Shown here: positions 32,839-41,202 of the stretch, in pieces
Numbering within the stretch: the stretch's first letter is position 1
Layout: the number at the start of each line of letters is the position of its first letter
From: Pseudomonas oligotrophica
GTDB lineage: Bacteria > Pseudomonadota > Gammaproteobacteria > Pseudomonadales > Pseudomonadaceae
Direction of reading: 5' to 3'
Assembly (NCBI RefSeq): GCF_021726475.1
Contig: NZ_JAKJRU010000003.1
Span: 248,001 to 312,000, forward strand
DNA length: 64,000 nucleotides
Translations under genes and position numbers: made by a program
Notes under the pieces: model-generated
Told to the model about the DNA's origin: nothing
Seen by the model: only the letters and a program-made list of their open reading frames with translations
The model's database searches: none

Positions 32839-35800
32839 ATGCGCTTCAATCTTTCCGCCTGGGCGCTGCAGCATCGCCAGCTGGTGGTCTACCTGATGCT
32901 GCTGGTCGCCGTGGTCGGCGCGCTGTCCTACAGCCGGCTCGGCCAGAGCGAAGACCCGCCGTTCACCTTCAAGGCGATGGTGATCCAGACGCAGTGGCCC
33001 GGGGCGACGGCCGAGGAGGTGTCCCGGCAGGTCACCGAACGCATCGAGAAGAAGCTGATGGAGACCGGCGAGTACGAGCGCATCGTCTCCTTCTCGCGGC
33101 CCGGCGAGTCCAACGTCACCTTCATGGCGCGCGATGCCATGCGTTCCAAGGACATCCCCGAGCTCTGGTACCAGATCCGCAAGAAGATCGGCGATATCCG
33201 CCATACCCTGCCGCCGGGGGTGATCGGGCCGTTCTTCAACGACGAGTTCGGCACCACCTTCGGCAACATCTACGCGCTGACCGGCCAGGGCTTCGACTAC
33301 GCCGTGCTCAAGGATTACGCCGACCGCATCCAGCTGCAGCTGCAGCGGGTGCCCAGCGTCGCCAAGGTCGAGCTGATCGGGCTGCAGGACGAGAAGATCT
33401 GGATCGAGCTGTCCAACGTCAAGCTGGCCACCCTCGGCGTGCCGCTGGACGCCGTGCGTCAGGCGCTGGAGGCGCAGAACGCGGTGAGCGCCACCGGCTT
33501 CGTCGAGACCCTCAGCGACCGCGTGCAACTGCGCGTGTCCGGCAGCTTCGAGACCGTCGAGCAGATCCGCGACTTCCCGATCCGCGTGGCCGGGCGCACC
33601 TTCCGCATCGGCGACGTGGCCGAGATCCATCGCGGCTTCAACGATCCGCCGGCGCCGCGCATGCGCTTCATGGGCGAGCCGGCGCTGGGCATCGCGGTGT
33701 CGATGAAGAGCGGCGGGGACATCCTCCTGCTCGGCGAGGCGCTGGAGGCCGAGTTCGCCCGGCTGCAGCAGGAGCTGCCGGCCGGTCTGGAGCTGAACAA
33801 GGTCTCCGACCAGCCGGCGGCGGTGAAGACCAGCGTCGGCGAGTTCGTCCGCGTGCTGGTCGAGGCGCTGGTGATCGTCCTGCTGGTCAGCTTCTTTTCC
33901 CTCGGGCTGCGCACCGGCCTGGTGGTGGCGCTGTCGATTCCGCTGGTGCTGGCGATGACCTTCGCCGCCATGCACTACCTGGACATCGGCCTGCACAAGA
34001 TCTCCCTCGGCGCGCTGGTGCTGGCGCTGGGCCTGCTGGTGGACGATGCGATCATCGCGGTGGAGATGATGGCGATAAAGATGGAGCAGGGCTTCGATCG
34101 TCTCCGCGCGGCCAGCTACGCCTGGACCAGCACAGCGTTTCCCATGCTCACCGGCACGCTGATCACCGCGGCCGGCTTCCTGCCGATCGCCACGGCCAAC
34201 TCCAGCACCGGCGAGTACACCCGTTCGATCTTCCAGGTGGTGACCATCGCCCTGGTCGCCTCCTGGATCGCCGCGGTGATGTTCGTCCCGCTGCTCGGCG
34301 AGCGCCTGCTGCCGGACATGGCCGCCAAGGCCGCGCGCAAGCACGGCGCCGGCGAAGACCTGCACGACCCCTACGGCACGGCGTTCTATCGTCGCGTGCG
34401 CCGGCTGGTCGCCGCCTGCGTGCGCCGACGCAAGACCGTCATCGCCTTGACCTTGGTCGCCTTCGTCGCCGCGCTCGGGCTGTTCCGCCTGGTGCCCCAG
34501 CAGTTCTTCCCGGCCTCCGGGCGGCTCGAGCTGATGGTCGACCTCAAGCTGGCCGAGGGCGCCTCGCTCAAGGCCACCGAGGCCGAGGTGCAGCGTCTGG
34601 AGGCGATGCTGAAGGACCGCGTGGGTATCGACAACTACGTGGCCTATGTCGGTACCGGCTCGCCGCGCTTCTACCTGCCGCTGGACCAGCAACTGCCGGC
34701 GGCCAGCTTTGCCCAGTTCGTCGTGCTGGCCGAAAGCGTCGAGGCGCGCGAGACGCTGCGCAGCTGGCTGATCGAGCGCCTGCGCGAGGATTTCAGCAAC
34801 CTGCGCGGGCGCGTCACGCGGCTGGAGAACGGTCCGCCGGTGGGCTATCCGGTGCAGTTTCGCGTCACCGGCGAGCACATCGACGTGGTGCGCGACCTGG
34901 CGCGCCAGGTCGCTGCCCGGGTCCGGCAGAATCCGCATGTGGCCAACGTGCACCTGGATTGGCAGGAGCCGAGCAAGGTGGTGCGGCTGAATGTCGACCA
35001 GGACCGCGCCCGCGCACTGGGTGTGAGCACCGCCGAGTTGTCGGCGTTCCTGCGGCGCACCTTCGTCGGCGGCACGGTCAGCCAGTTCCGCGAGGACAAC
35101 GAACTGATCGAGATCCTGCTGCGCGGCACCGATCGCGAGCGCAGCGACCTGTCGCTGCTGCCGAGCCTGGCGATCCCCACGCAGAGCGGCCGCAGCGTGG
35201 CGCTGTCGCAGGTGGCGACGCTGGAGTACGGCTTCGAGGAAGGGGTGATCTGGCACCGCAACCGCCTGCCGACCGTCACCGTGCGCGCCGACATCTACGG
35301 CGAGCAGCAGCCGGCGTCGCTGGTCACGCAGATCTCGCCGAGCCTCGATGACATCCGCGCCGAGCTACCCAGCGGCTACCTGCTGGAAGTGGGCGGCACC
35401 GTGGAGGATGCGCAGCGCGGGCAGAAGTCGGTCAACGCCGGCCTGCCGCTGTTCGCCATCGTGGTGATGACCCTCTTGATGGTGCAGCTCAGGAGCTTCT
35501 CGCGCTCGGCCATGGTGTTCCTCACCGCGCCGCTCGGGCTGATCGGCGTGACGCTGTTCCTGCTGGTGTTCGGCCAGCCGTTCGGCTTCGTCGCCATGCT
35601 CGGCACCATCGCGCTGTCGGGCATGATCATGCGCAACTCGGTGATCCTGGTGGACCAGATCGAGCAGGACATCGGCGCCGGGCATGACCGCTTCAACGCG
35701 ATAGTCGACGCCACCGTGCGGCGCTTCCGGCCCATCGTGCTGACCGCGCTGGCCTCGGTGCTGGCGATGATCCCGCTGTCGCGCAGCATCTTCTTCGGGC

Positions 35801-35919
35801 CCATGGCGGTGGCGATCATGGGTGGGCTGGTGGTCGCCACGGCGCTCACGCTGCTGTTCCTGCCGGCGCTCTACGCGGCCTGGTTCAGGGTCAGGGAAGG
35901 CGAGGCCGGCACCCGCTGA
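32839..35919 (+). CDS. mexK: RND efflux transporter MexK
   Basis: A 1026-aa inner-membrane proton antiporter with the RND duplicated layout: TM1 near residues 14-30, a large periplasmic domain, TM2-6 about 335-480, a second periplasmic loop, and TM8-12 about 855-1015. Proton-relay residues lie in LALGLLVDDAIIAVEMM. Known MexJK exports triclosan and erythromycin; the substrate range here is inferred. Its gene ends 15 bp before a converging TetR gene. Confidence 0.94.
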   Translation: MRFNLSAWALQHRQLVVYLMLLVAVVGALSYSRLGQSEDPPFTFKAMVIQTQWPGATAEEVSRQVTERIEKKLMETGEYERIVSFSRPGESNVTFMARDAMRSKDIPELWYQIRKKIGDIRHTLPPGVIGPFFNDEFGTTFGNIYALTGQGFDYAVLKDYADRIQLQLQRVPSVAKVELIGLQDEKIWIELSNVKLATLGVPLDAVRQALEAQNAVSATGFVETLSDRVQLRVSGSFETVEQIRDFPIRVAGRTFRIGDVAEIHRGFNDPPAPRMRFMGEPALGIAVSMKSGGDILLLGEALEAEFARLQQELPAGLELNKVSDQPAAVKTSVGEFVRVLVEALVIVLLVSFFSLGLRTGLVVALSIPLVLAMTFAAMHYLDIGLHKISLGALVLALGLLVDDAIIAVEMMAIKMEQGFDRLRAASYAWTSTAFPMLTGTLITAAGFLPIATANSSTGEYTRSIFQVVTIALVASWIAAVMFVPLLGERLLPDMAAKAARKHGAGEDLHDPYGTAFYRRVRRLVAACVRRRKTVIALTLVAFVAALGLFRLVPQQFFPASGRLELMVDLKLAEGASLKATEAEVQRLEAMLKDRVGIDNYVAYVGTGSPRFYLPLDQQLPAASFAQFVVLAESVEARETLRSWLIERLREDFSNLRGRVTRLENGPPVGYPVQFRVTGEHIDVVRDLARQVAARVRQNPHVANVHLDWQEPSKVVRLNVDQDRARALGVSTAELSAFLRRTFVGGTVSQFREDNELIEILLRGTDRERSDLSLLPSLAIPTQSGRSVALSQVATLEYGFEEGVIWHRNRLPTVTVRADIYGEQQPASLVTQISPSLDDIRAELPSGYLLEVGGTVEDAQRGQKSVNAGLPLFAIVVMTLLMVQLRSFSRSAMVFLTAPLGLIGVTLFLLVFGQPFGFVAMLGTIALSGMIMRNSVILVDQIEQDIGAGHDRFNAIVDATVRRFRPIVLTALASVLAMIPLSRSIFFGPMAVAIMGGLVVATALTLLFLPALYAAWFRVREGEAGTR

Positions 35920-35934
35920 GCGGGTGACCCGGGC

Positions 35935-36495
35935 TCAGATGCCGGCGGCCTCGAGCAGCCGCTCGGCCGCCGCGCGGGCGTCCAGCGCCTGCTCGCCGGG
36001 GCCTTCGATGTGCGCCATGCTCAGCGCGCCCTCGAGCAGGTATTGCAGCTGGCGCGCCAGCTGCGCCGGCTGCGGGGCGTGCAGGCGTTCCAGCAGCTCG
36101 CGCAGGTGCGCCTGCAGTTCGGCCTTGTAGGTCGCCGCGCGGCGATGGATGGGATGGTCGCGGTCGTGGTATTCGGCCGCGGCGTTGACGAACAGGCAGC
36201 CGCAGAACGCGTCGTTGCCATGGATCATCCCGTGCAGCCCGTCGAACACCCCCAGTAGCGCCTCGCGCGGTGCCAGCCGGGCGGCACGCTCGCGCAGGCG
36301 CGCCAGCATCTGCTCGTGGCGGGCGTCGAGCACGGCGAGGATCAGCTCATCCTTGGAGCGGAAGTGCTTGTACAGGGTCATCTTGGCCACGCCGGATTCG
36401 GCGAGGATCCGGTCGATGCCCGTGGCGTGGTAGCCCTCGCGGTAGAACAGCTCTTCTGCGGTGCCGAGCAACTGGTCGCGCTTGTTCGATGCCAT
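35935..36495 (-). CDS. TetR/AcrR-family regulator
   Basis: A 186-aa TetR-type repressor with an N-terminal helix-turn-helix (GIDRILAESGVAKMTLYKHFRSKDEL in part) and a ligand-binding domain containing CGCLF with two cysteines, often seen in regulators that sense electrophiles. The ATG has AGGAGG five bases upstream. It is divergent from the GST gene, whose promoter contains a palindrome that is the likely operator. Confidence 0.88.
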   Translation of the reverse strand: MASNKRDQLLGTAEELFYREGYHATGIDRILAESGVAKMTLYKHFRSKDELILAVLDARHEQMLARLRERAARLAPREALLGVFDGLHGMIHGNDAFCGCLFVNAAAEYHDRDHPIHRRAATYKAELQAHLRELLERLHAPQPAQLARQLQYLLEGALSMAHIEGPGEQALDARAAAERLLEAAGI

Positions 36496-36571
36496 GGATG
36501 CCTCCTGTGGGCCGAGCATTATGCGGGAGCGGTCGCCGTGCGCTCCAGTCGGCGGTGATCGTCGTGGGTGC

Positions 36572-36601
36572 TTGCAGTGTACAGACAGGTCTGTCTATTA
36601 T
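36572..36601 (+). promoter_or_regulatory. GST promoter with embedded TetR operator
   Basis: TTGCAG (36572-36577), an 18-base spacer and TATTAT (36596-36601). The spacer holds the palindrome AGACAG-GT-CTGTCT (36583-36596), so a bound repressor would exclude RNA polymerase. The divergent TetR protein is the obvious candidate. Confidence 0.75.
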
Positions 36602-36632
36602 CCAGGCACACCCCACAACGAAGGGCACTACC

Positions 36633-37229
36633 ATGAAGCTCCACGACGTAACGCTGTCCGGCAATTGCCACAAGGTTCGCCTGTTCCTCAGCCTGATCGG
36701 CCAGCCGGTGGAGCTGGTACCGGTCAATCTGCTGGCCGGCGAGCACAAGCAGCCGGCCTTCCGTGCGATCAACCCGCGCGGCCAGGTGCCGGCGCTGGAG
36801 GACGGCGAGTTCCGCCTCGGCGATGGCCAGGCGATCCTGGTCTACCTGGCGCGGCGCTATGCCGAGGCCAGCTGGTACCCGCAGGATGCCGAGACCCAGG
36901 GGCGCATCGCCGGCTGGCTGAGCTTCGCCGCCAACGAGGCGCAGCACGGCCCGGCGACGTTGCGCCTGGGCCGGTTGTTCGGCCGGCCGATCGACGAGGA
37001 ACTGGCCCAGGCACGCGCGCTGAGCGCCTTGCGCACGCTGGAGCGGCATCTGACCCAACATGCCTGGCTGGCCGAGACGGTGCAGCCGACCATCGCCGAT
37101 ATCGCCGTCTACCCGAATGTCGCGCTGGCCGGCGATGCGGGCCTCGAGCTTGGCGCCTACCCGGCGCTGCAGGCCTGGTTCGCGCGTATCCGCGCCTTGC
37201 CGGGCTACCTCGGCATGCCCGGCCTGTGA
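36633..37229 (+). CDS. Glutathione S-transferase family protein
   Basis: A 198-aa GST with a thioredoxin-fold N-domain (LSGNCHKVRLFLSLIG, INPRGQVPALEDG, DGQAILVYLARRY) and an all-helical C-domain. The catalytic residue is probably Ser or Asn near LSGNC rather than Tyr, typical of bacterial beta or theta-like forms. ATG 36633 follows GAAGGGC. Its promoter carries an operator matching the divergent TetR gene, suggesting induction by electrophiles or xenobiotics. Confidence 0.88.
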   Translation: MKLHDVTLSGNCHKVRLFLSLIGQPVELVPVNLLAGEHKQPAFRAINPRGQVPALEDGEFRLGDGQAILVYLARRYAEASWYPQDAETQGRIAGWLSFAANEAQHGPATLRLGRLFGRPIDEELAQARALSALRTLERHLTQHAWLAETVQPTIADIAVYPNVALAGDAGLELGAYPALQAWFARIRALPGYLGMPGL

Positions 37230-37242
37230 CAGGAGTACATCG

Positions 37243-37386
37243 ATGAATCGCCCCGCATTGGCCCGCATTTTTCGATCGGACAGCGAAACGGCGGCGAACT
37301 ATGCTTCATGCGTTGACGCCGGCCGCCGGGCTGCCTCGTGTCATTGCCGTCGCCCTCTCAGCTCGGAAGAAGAGGGTGGGCCATGA
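37243..37386 (+). CDS. Possible small coupled ORF (47 aa)
   Basis: A 47-codon frame, MNRPALARIF onward, with an excellent ribosome site (AGGAG, 8 bases before ATG). Its TGA overlaps the ATG of the next gene (ATGA). The product is basic at the start, acidic near the end (SSEEEGGP), and has two Cys and no membrane segment. No domain is recognised. It may be a leader peptide that couples translation of the next gene or a genuine small protein; chance is not excluded. Confidence 0.4.
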   Translation: MNRPALARIFRSDSETAANYASCVDAGRRAASCHCRRPLSSEEEGGP

Positions 37387-38132
37387 GCATGCTCAGGATA
37401 GTGCTGTGCGCGCTGCTGGGGCTTGGCGGTGCGGCGCTGGCGGTTGCCGAGGAGCTGCGTTTCAGCCTGGTGCGCACCGCGCAGACCGAGAGCCAGGCCG
37501 ATTACGCCTGGCGCAACGGTGGCTGGCAGCAACCGCTGCCGGTCGATCATGTCGCGCTGCTGATCGAGTACCGTGGCGTCCGACTGCTGTTCGGCACCGG
37601 CCTGGGCCGGCAGATCGACGCGCAGTGGGACGCGGTGATGCCCTGGCGCACCAAGCGTTACGGCCAGGTGCGGGCGGTGCGCGACCAGCTGGAGCGCGAC
37701 GGCCTGCACATCGACCGCATCCTGCTCGGCTGTCCGCGCTGGGACCATGCTTCGGGCCTGGCCGACTACCCCGAGCTGCCGGTGCTGGCAAGCCCGGACA
37801 GCCTGCACTACCTGCAGGCCGCGACGCCGCCTGCGGTGCTGCCCAGCCAGTTCGGCCACCAGGTCAACTGGCAGCCGCTGCAGTTCGATGGTGGGCCCTA
37901 CCAGGGATACGCGCGCAGCGCCGACCTGTTCGGCGATGGCCGGGTCGTGCTGGTTGCCCTGGACAAGGCCGTGCTCGGGCTGTTCCTCAGCTTCGCCGAC
38001 GGGCGCCGCTTCTTCTTTCGCGGCGATGCGCTCGGCCAGCCGGCAGCGCGCAATGCGACGTCGGCGAGCGCTGGTGCGCACCACGCGCGCCTGCAGGCCG
38101 GCCTCGGGGTCTATCCGCAGTGGGTCAAATGA
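37383..38132 (+). CDS. Secreted metallo-beta-lactamase-fold-like protein with degenerate metal motif
   Basis: A 249-aa protein with a signal peptide (about 1-22, ending AVAEE). The MBL motif HxHxDH appears as C117-P-R119-W-D121-H122 in LLGCPRWDHASGL, so both leading histidines are replaced. A later GDA (FFFRGDALG) fits the bridging Asp, and AHHARLQ may hold the last His. The SHWDHASG-like context makes the family assignment likely, but hydrolase activity is doubtful. ATG 37383 overlaps the stop of the preceding short ORF. Confidence 0.7.
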   Translation: MSMLRIVLCALLGLGGAALAVAEELRFSLVRTAQTESQADYAWRNGGWQQPLPVDHVALLIEYRGVRLLFGTGLGRQIDAQWDAVMPWRTKRYGQVRAVRDQLERDGLHIDRILLGCPRWDHASGLADYPELPVLASPDSLHYLQAATPPAVLPSQFGHQVNWQPLQFDGGPYQGYARSADLFGDGRVVLVALDKAVLGLFLSFADGRRFFFRGDALGQPAARNATSASAGAHHARLQAGLGVYPQWVK

Positions 38133-38215
38133 GCGTTTGCAGGCCGCCGGCGCTGGCCCTATGGTGCCGCTGAACGGGCGGGGCGCAGGGCTCCGCCGCG
38201 CCTTGCGAGGACGCC

Positions 38216-39013
38216 ATGAAGCTGCCGCTATTCCAGATCGATGCCTTCACCGACGAGCTGTTCAAGGGCAACCCGGCGGCCGTCGTGCCGCTGCCGCACT
38301 GGCTGAGCGATGCGCGGATGCAGGCCATCGCCGCCGAGAACAATCTTTCCGAGACCGCCTTCTTCGTCCGTGAGGCCGATGGCGCCTTCCATATCCGCTG
38401 GTTCTCGCCGCTGACCGAAATCGACTTCTGCGGGCATGCCACGCTGGCCAGCGCCTTCGTCATCCTCGAGCAGGGCCTGGCCGAGGCGCCGCTGACCTTC
38501 CGCGCCGCTGCGGTAGGCGCGATCGAAGTGCTTCGCCGTGACGACGGCCTGTTGGAAATGAGCTTTCCCCTGCGTGCGCCGCAACCGGTGGAGCAGCCAC
38601 CGCAGATCCTGCTGGATGCGCTAGAGCTGGCGCCGCAGCAGGTGCTGCGCAGCGTACAGGCCTGGTTCGCGGTCTACGCCAGCGAAGCCCAGGTACGCGC
38701 CATCGCCCCCGACCTGCAGGCGCTCAAGGCGCTGGCGCCGCTGGATGTGGTGGTCACCGCGCCCGGCGACCGGCAGGACTTCGTCTCGCGCTACTTCTGG
38801 CCGGCCAATGGCGGCGACGAGGACCCGGTGACCGGCTCCATTCACGCCGGGCTCGCGCCCTACTGGGCCGCACGCCTGGGCAAGCGCTCGCTGACTGCGC
38901 TGCAGGCTTCGGCACGCAGCGGGCTGCTGCATTGCCGGGTCGAGGACGAGCGCGTGCAGGTCGCCGGCGCGGCGGTGCAGTACCTGCAGGGCAGTATCGA
39001 CATCCAGCCCTGA
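38216..39013 (+). CDS. PhzF family isomerase-like protein
   Basis: A 265-aa protein with the PhzF/diaminopimelate epimerase-like fold. The opening QIDAFTDELFKGNPAAVV, the catalytic glutamate in NLSETAFF, FCGHATLASA and the DPVTGSIHAGLAPYWA segment are the family marks. No phenazine genes are near, so it is one of the general PhzF-like isomerases of unknown substrate. ATG 38216 follows GAGGACGCC. Confidence 0.9.
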   Translation: MKLPLFQIDAFTDELFKGNPAAVVPLPHWLSDARMQAIAAENNLSETAFFVREADGAFHIRWFSPLTEIDFCGHATLASAFVILEQGLAEAPLTFRAAAVGAIEVLRRDDGLLEMSFPLRAPQPVEQPPQILLDALELAPQQVLRSVQAWFAVYASEAQVRAIAPDLQALKALAPLDVVVTAPGDRQDFVSRYFWPANGGDEDPVTGSIHAGLAPYWAARLGKRSLTALQASARSGLLHCRVEDERVQVAGAAVQYLQGSIDIQP

Positions 39014-39081
39014 GCCGGTTTAGCGGGCGCGCCGGCGCTGGCGCATAATGCGCGCCGCCGCAGCCAGCAAGGAATCCACCG

Positions 39082-39621
39082 ATGGTCATCTTCGAAATCA
39101 AGCCGATGAGCGCCGAGCGCTATCGCCAGCGCACCCGCCGCAGCACCCTGATCGTCGCCCTGACGTTCGCGCTGCTGGCCATGGGGCTTGCGGCGCTGGC
39201 GGTTGCGTTGTTCGGCGAACCGGGCGGCGACAACCTGCGCTGGAATGGCCTCGGCGTGGCGGCCGGGCTGCTGGCCACCATCGTCCTGGTGCGCCGGTTG
39301 TTCTGGTCGCAGCCGTGGATGGCCGAAGCGGCGTACGGCTGGCAGCTCAAGCGCAGCCTGATGCGCATCACCAACCTGATGCACCACGTGAAGGCCGGGG
39401 TGGCCGCCGGCGACGAGCAGGCGATGAAGCTGCTGCGCTTCTATCACCTGGGCGTGACGCAGATGCACCAGCTCGACGGCAACCTCACGGCGCTGGGCGA
39501 TCTGGTACGCGAGATCGACGGCCACCGCGAGGCCATGCAGGCGCGCGGCCTCGACATCGAGCAGGAGCGCCTGGACGACGCCTGGCTGGACGCGGTCAAA
39601 CGATTCCCCGCCAGCCGCTGA
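39082..39621 (+). CDS. DUF3087 family membrane protein
   Basis: A 179-aa protein with two N-terminal transmembrane segments (about 22-43 and 56-72) and a cytoplasmic helical C-terminal part (HHVKAGVAAGDEQAMKLLRFYHLG). It fits the DUF3087 family of unknown function. ATG 39082 follows AAGGAA; a second in-frame ATG eight codons later is possible. A palindromic GCGCATAATGCGC just upstream includes a -10-like CATAAT. Confidence 0.75.
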   Translation: MVIFEIKPMSAERYRQRTRRSTLIVALTFALLAMGLAALAVALFGEPGGDNLRWNGLGVAAGLLATIVLVRRLFWSQPWMAEAAYGWQLKRSLMRITNLMHHVKAGVAAGDEQAMKLLRFYHLGVTQMHQLDGNLTALGDLVREIDGHREAMQARGLDIEQERLDDAWLDAVKRFPASR

Positions 39622-39624
39622 CAT

Positions 39625-39639
39625 ATCTATCCGATAGAT
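39625..39639. promoter_or_regulatory. LysR-type palindrome upstream of the pirin gene
   Basis: ATCTATCCGATAGAT is a perfect 7-bp inverted repeat around one base and fits the T-N11-A pattern of LysR regulators. It begins 4 bases past the DUF3087 stop and lies about 100 bases before the pirin ATG. No LysR gene is adjacent, so the regulator would be encoded elsewhere. Confidence 0.55.
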
Positions 39640-39689
39640 TGGTTTGCTCGGAAAATGACGCACATTTCTGATTCTGGCTGAAGCAAGAT

Positions 39690-39728
39690 GTCTCCAACAC
39701 GGGCTGTGAGCCCGGACCTGTTGGAGAC
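39690..39728 (+). promoter_or_regulatory. 5' leader hairpin covering the pirin ribosome binding site
   Basis: Outer 10-bp perfect stem GTCTCCAACA / TGTTGGAGAC and inner 6-bp stem CGGGCT / AGCCCG with a GTG loop, plus a 4-base bulge on one side. The right arm contains GGAG (39723-39726), the ribosome site of the ATG at 39736, so the structure would hide it. There is no T-run, so it is not a typical terminator. Confidence 0.65.
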
Positions 39729-39735
39729 CCCCGCG

Positions 39736-40434
39736 ATGATCGAACTTCGTCCCCGCGCCGAACTGGGCGCTGCCAATCACGGTTGGCTGGACACCCGCTA
39801 TCACTTTTCCTTCGCCGAGTACCACGACCCGGCCCGCCTGCGCTGGGGCAAGCTGCGGGTGTGGAACGACGACAGCATTGCGCCGCAGTCCGGCTTCCCG
39901 CCGCACCCGCACCGCGACATGGAAATCATCACCTACGTGCGCCAGGGTGCTATCACCCACGAGGACAGCCTGGGCAACCGCGGCCGGACCGAGGCCGGCG
40001 ACGTGCAGGTGATGAGCGCCGGCACCGGCATCGTGCACAGCGAGTTCAACCTCGAGGACGTCGAAACCCGCCTGTTCCAGATCTGGATTTTCCCGGAGCG
40101 CTCCGGCCTGCCGCCGTCCTGGGGCACGCGGCCGTTCCCGGCCGGCGAGCGGGCCGGTGCCTTCGTCACCCTGGCCAGCGGCATCCCCGGCGATGACGAC
40201 GCCCTGCCGATCCGCGCCGATGCGCGCCTGGCGGCGGCGACACTGGCGGCCGGACAGCGCACCGGCTATGCCATAGGAAGCGGGCGCAAGGTCTACCTGG
40301 TGCCGGCCCGCGGCCGGATCCGCGTGAACGGCGTGCTGGCCGCCGCCGGCGACGGCGTGGCGGTGCGCGACGAGGCACAGCTGGACGTCGAGGCGCTGGA
40401 AGACAGCGAGATCGTCCTGGTGGACGCGGGCTGA
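39736..40434 (+). CDS. Pirin family protein
   Basis: A 232-aa bicupin protein. Metal ligands lie in [15 protein letters not shown] and GIVHSEFN, the pirin signature. Bacterial pirins include quercetin-dioxygenase-like enzymes and redox-responsive regulators; the role here is unknown. ATG 39736 was chosen over an in-frame ATG at 39688 because it gives the family start ([11 protein letters not shown]) and has GGAG nine bases upstream. It lies 89 bp before wrbA, and the pirin-WrbA pairing suggests a quinone or oxidative-stress unit. Confidence 0.9.
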   Translation: MIELRPRAELGAANHGWLDTRYHFSFAEYHDPARLRWGKLRVWNDDSIAPQSGFPPHPHRDMEIITYVRQGAITHEDSLGNRGRTEAGDVQVMSAGTGIVHSEFNLEDVETRLFQIWIFPERSGLPPSWGTRPFPAGERAGAFVTLASGIPGDDDALPIRADARLAAATLAAGQRTGYAIGSGRKVYLVPARGRIRVNGVLAAAGDGVAVRDEAQLDVEALEDSEIVLVDAG

Positions 40435-40464
40435 AACCGCGTCCCGGCGGGAACGACGAACTGC

Positions 40465-40484
40465 CCGGGGTTCTCCAACCCCGG
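40465..40484 (+). terminator. Hairpin between pirin and wrbA
   Basis: A perfect 8-bp stem (CCGGGGTT / AACCCCGG) with loop CTCC. No T-tract follows. It shares the 8-mer TCTCCAAC with the pirin leader hairpin and could attenuate, process or stabilise the transcript. Confidence 0.5.
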
Positions 40485-40523
40485 CATGCAACGAAACAAA
40501 CCACCCAACGAGGAACCGCAGCA

Positions 40524-41123
40524 ATGGCGAAGATTCTGGTGCTCTACCATTCCATGTACGGCCATATCGAAACCATGGCCAACGCCGTGGCCGAAGGCGC
40601 GCGTCGCGTCGCCGGGGCCGAGGTGACCGTCAAGCGCGTGCCCGAGACCATGCCCGAGGAGGCCTTCAAGAAGGCCGGTGGCAAGCTCGAGCAGAGCGCG
40701 CCGGTGGCCAGCCCGGCCGAGCTGGCCGACTACGACGCGATCATCTTCGGCACGCCGACCCGCTTCGGCAACATGTCCGGGCAGATGCGCAACTTCCTCG
40801 ACCAGACCGGTGGCCTCTGGGCCCAGGGCAAGCTGCACGGCAAGGTGGCCAGCGTGTTCACCTCCACCGGCACCGGCGGCGGCCAGGAAATGACCATCAC
40901 CTCCACCTGGACCACCCTGGCGCACCACGGGATGATCCTGGTGCCCACCGGCTATGGCATTCCCGAGTTCGCCGATGTCTCCGAAGTCAACGGCGGCACG
41001 CCCTACGGCGCCTCGACCATCGCCGGCGGTGACGGCTCGCGCCAGCCCTCGGAGAAGGAACTGACCATGGCACGCTACCAGGGCGAGCTGGTCGCCAACA
41101 TCGCCCGCAAGCTCAAGGGCTGA
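40524..41123 (+). CDS. wrbA: NAD(P)H:quinone oxidoreductase WrbA
   Basis: A 199-aa tetrameric FMN protein that reduces quinones by two electrons, avoiding semiquinone radicals. The flavodoxin-like FMN phosphate loop is [12 protein letters not shown], followed by [10 protein letters not shown] and [11 protein letters not shown], and the GGSPYG-like GGTPYGAST segment. ATG 40524 follows CGAGGAA at 10 bases. It is downstream of the pirin gene, probably in one transcript through an internal hairpin. Confidence 0.95.
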   Translation: MAKILVLYHSMYGHIETMANAVAEGARRVAGAEVTVKRVPETMPEEAFKKAGGKLEQSAPVASPAELADYDAIIFGTPTRFGNMSGQMRNFLDQTGGLWAQGKLHGKVASVFTSTGTGGGQEMTITSTWTTLAHHGMILVPTGYGIPEFADVSEVNGGTPYGASTIAGGDGSRQPSEKELTMARYQGELVANIARKLKG

Positions 41124-41130
41124 CCGGCCG

Positions 41131-41169
41131 CGCCCCGCCTGGCATTGGGCCCGGCGGGGCGATTCTTTT
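41131..41169 (+). terminator. Terminator of wrbA
   Basis: A perfect 9-bp stem (CGCCCCGCC / GGCGGGGCG) with a 13-base loop, followed by ATTCTTTT, 8 bases past the wrbA stop. It also separates wrbA from the converging oprD-type gene. Confidence 0.8.
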
Positions 41170-41202
41170 CTGCCGGGCGCGTCGGCGCTCGCCTCGCGTG
41201 GC

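Noticed and set aside
32044..35256. A 1070-codon open frame antisense to mexJ and mexK
   Set aside because: High-GC codon bias keeps the opposite strand open. The translation is low-complexity (His/Gln/Asp/Leu-rich) with no domain, while the plus strand encodes clear MexJ and MexK.
37243..38132. Frameshifted single gene made of the 47-codon ORF plus the MBL-like protein
   Set aside because: The larger protein begins with a proper signal peptide at its own ATG, so the short ORF is not a lost N-terminus.
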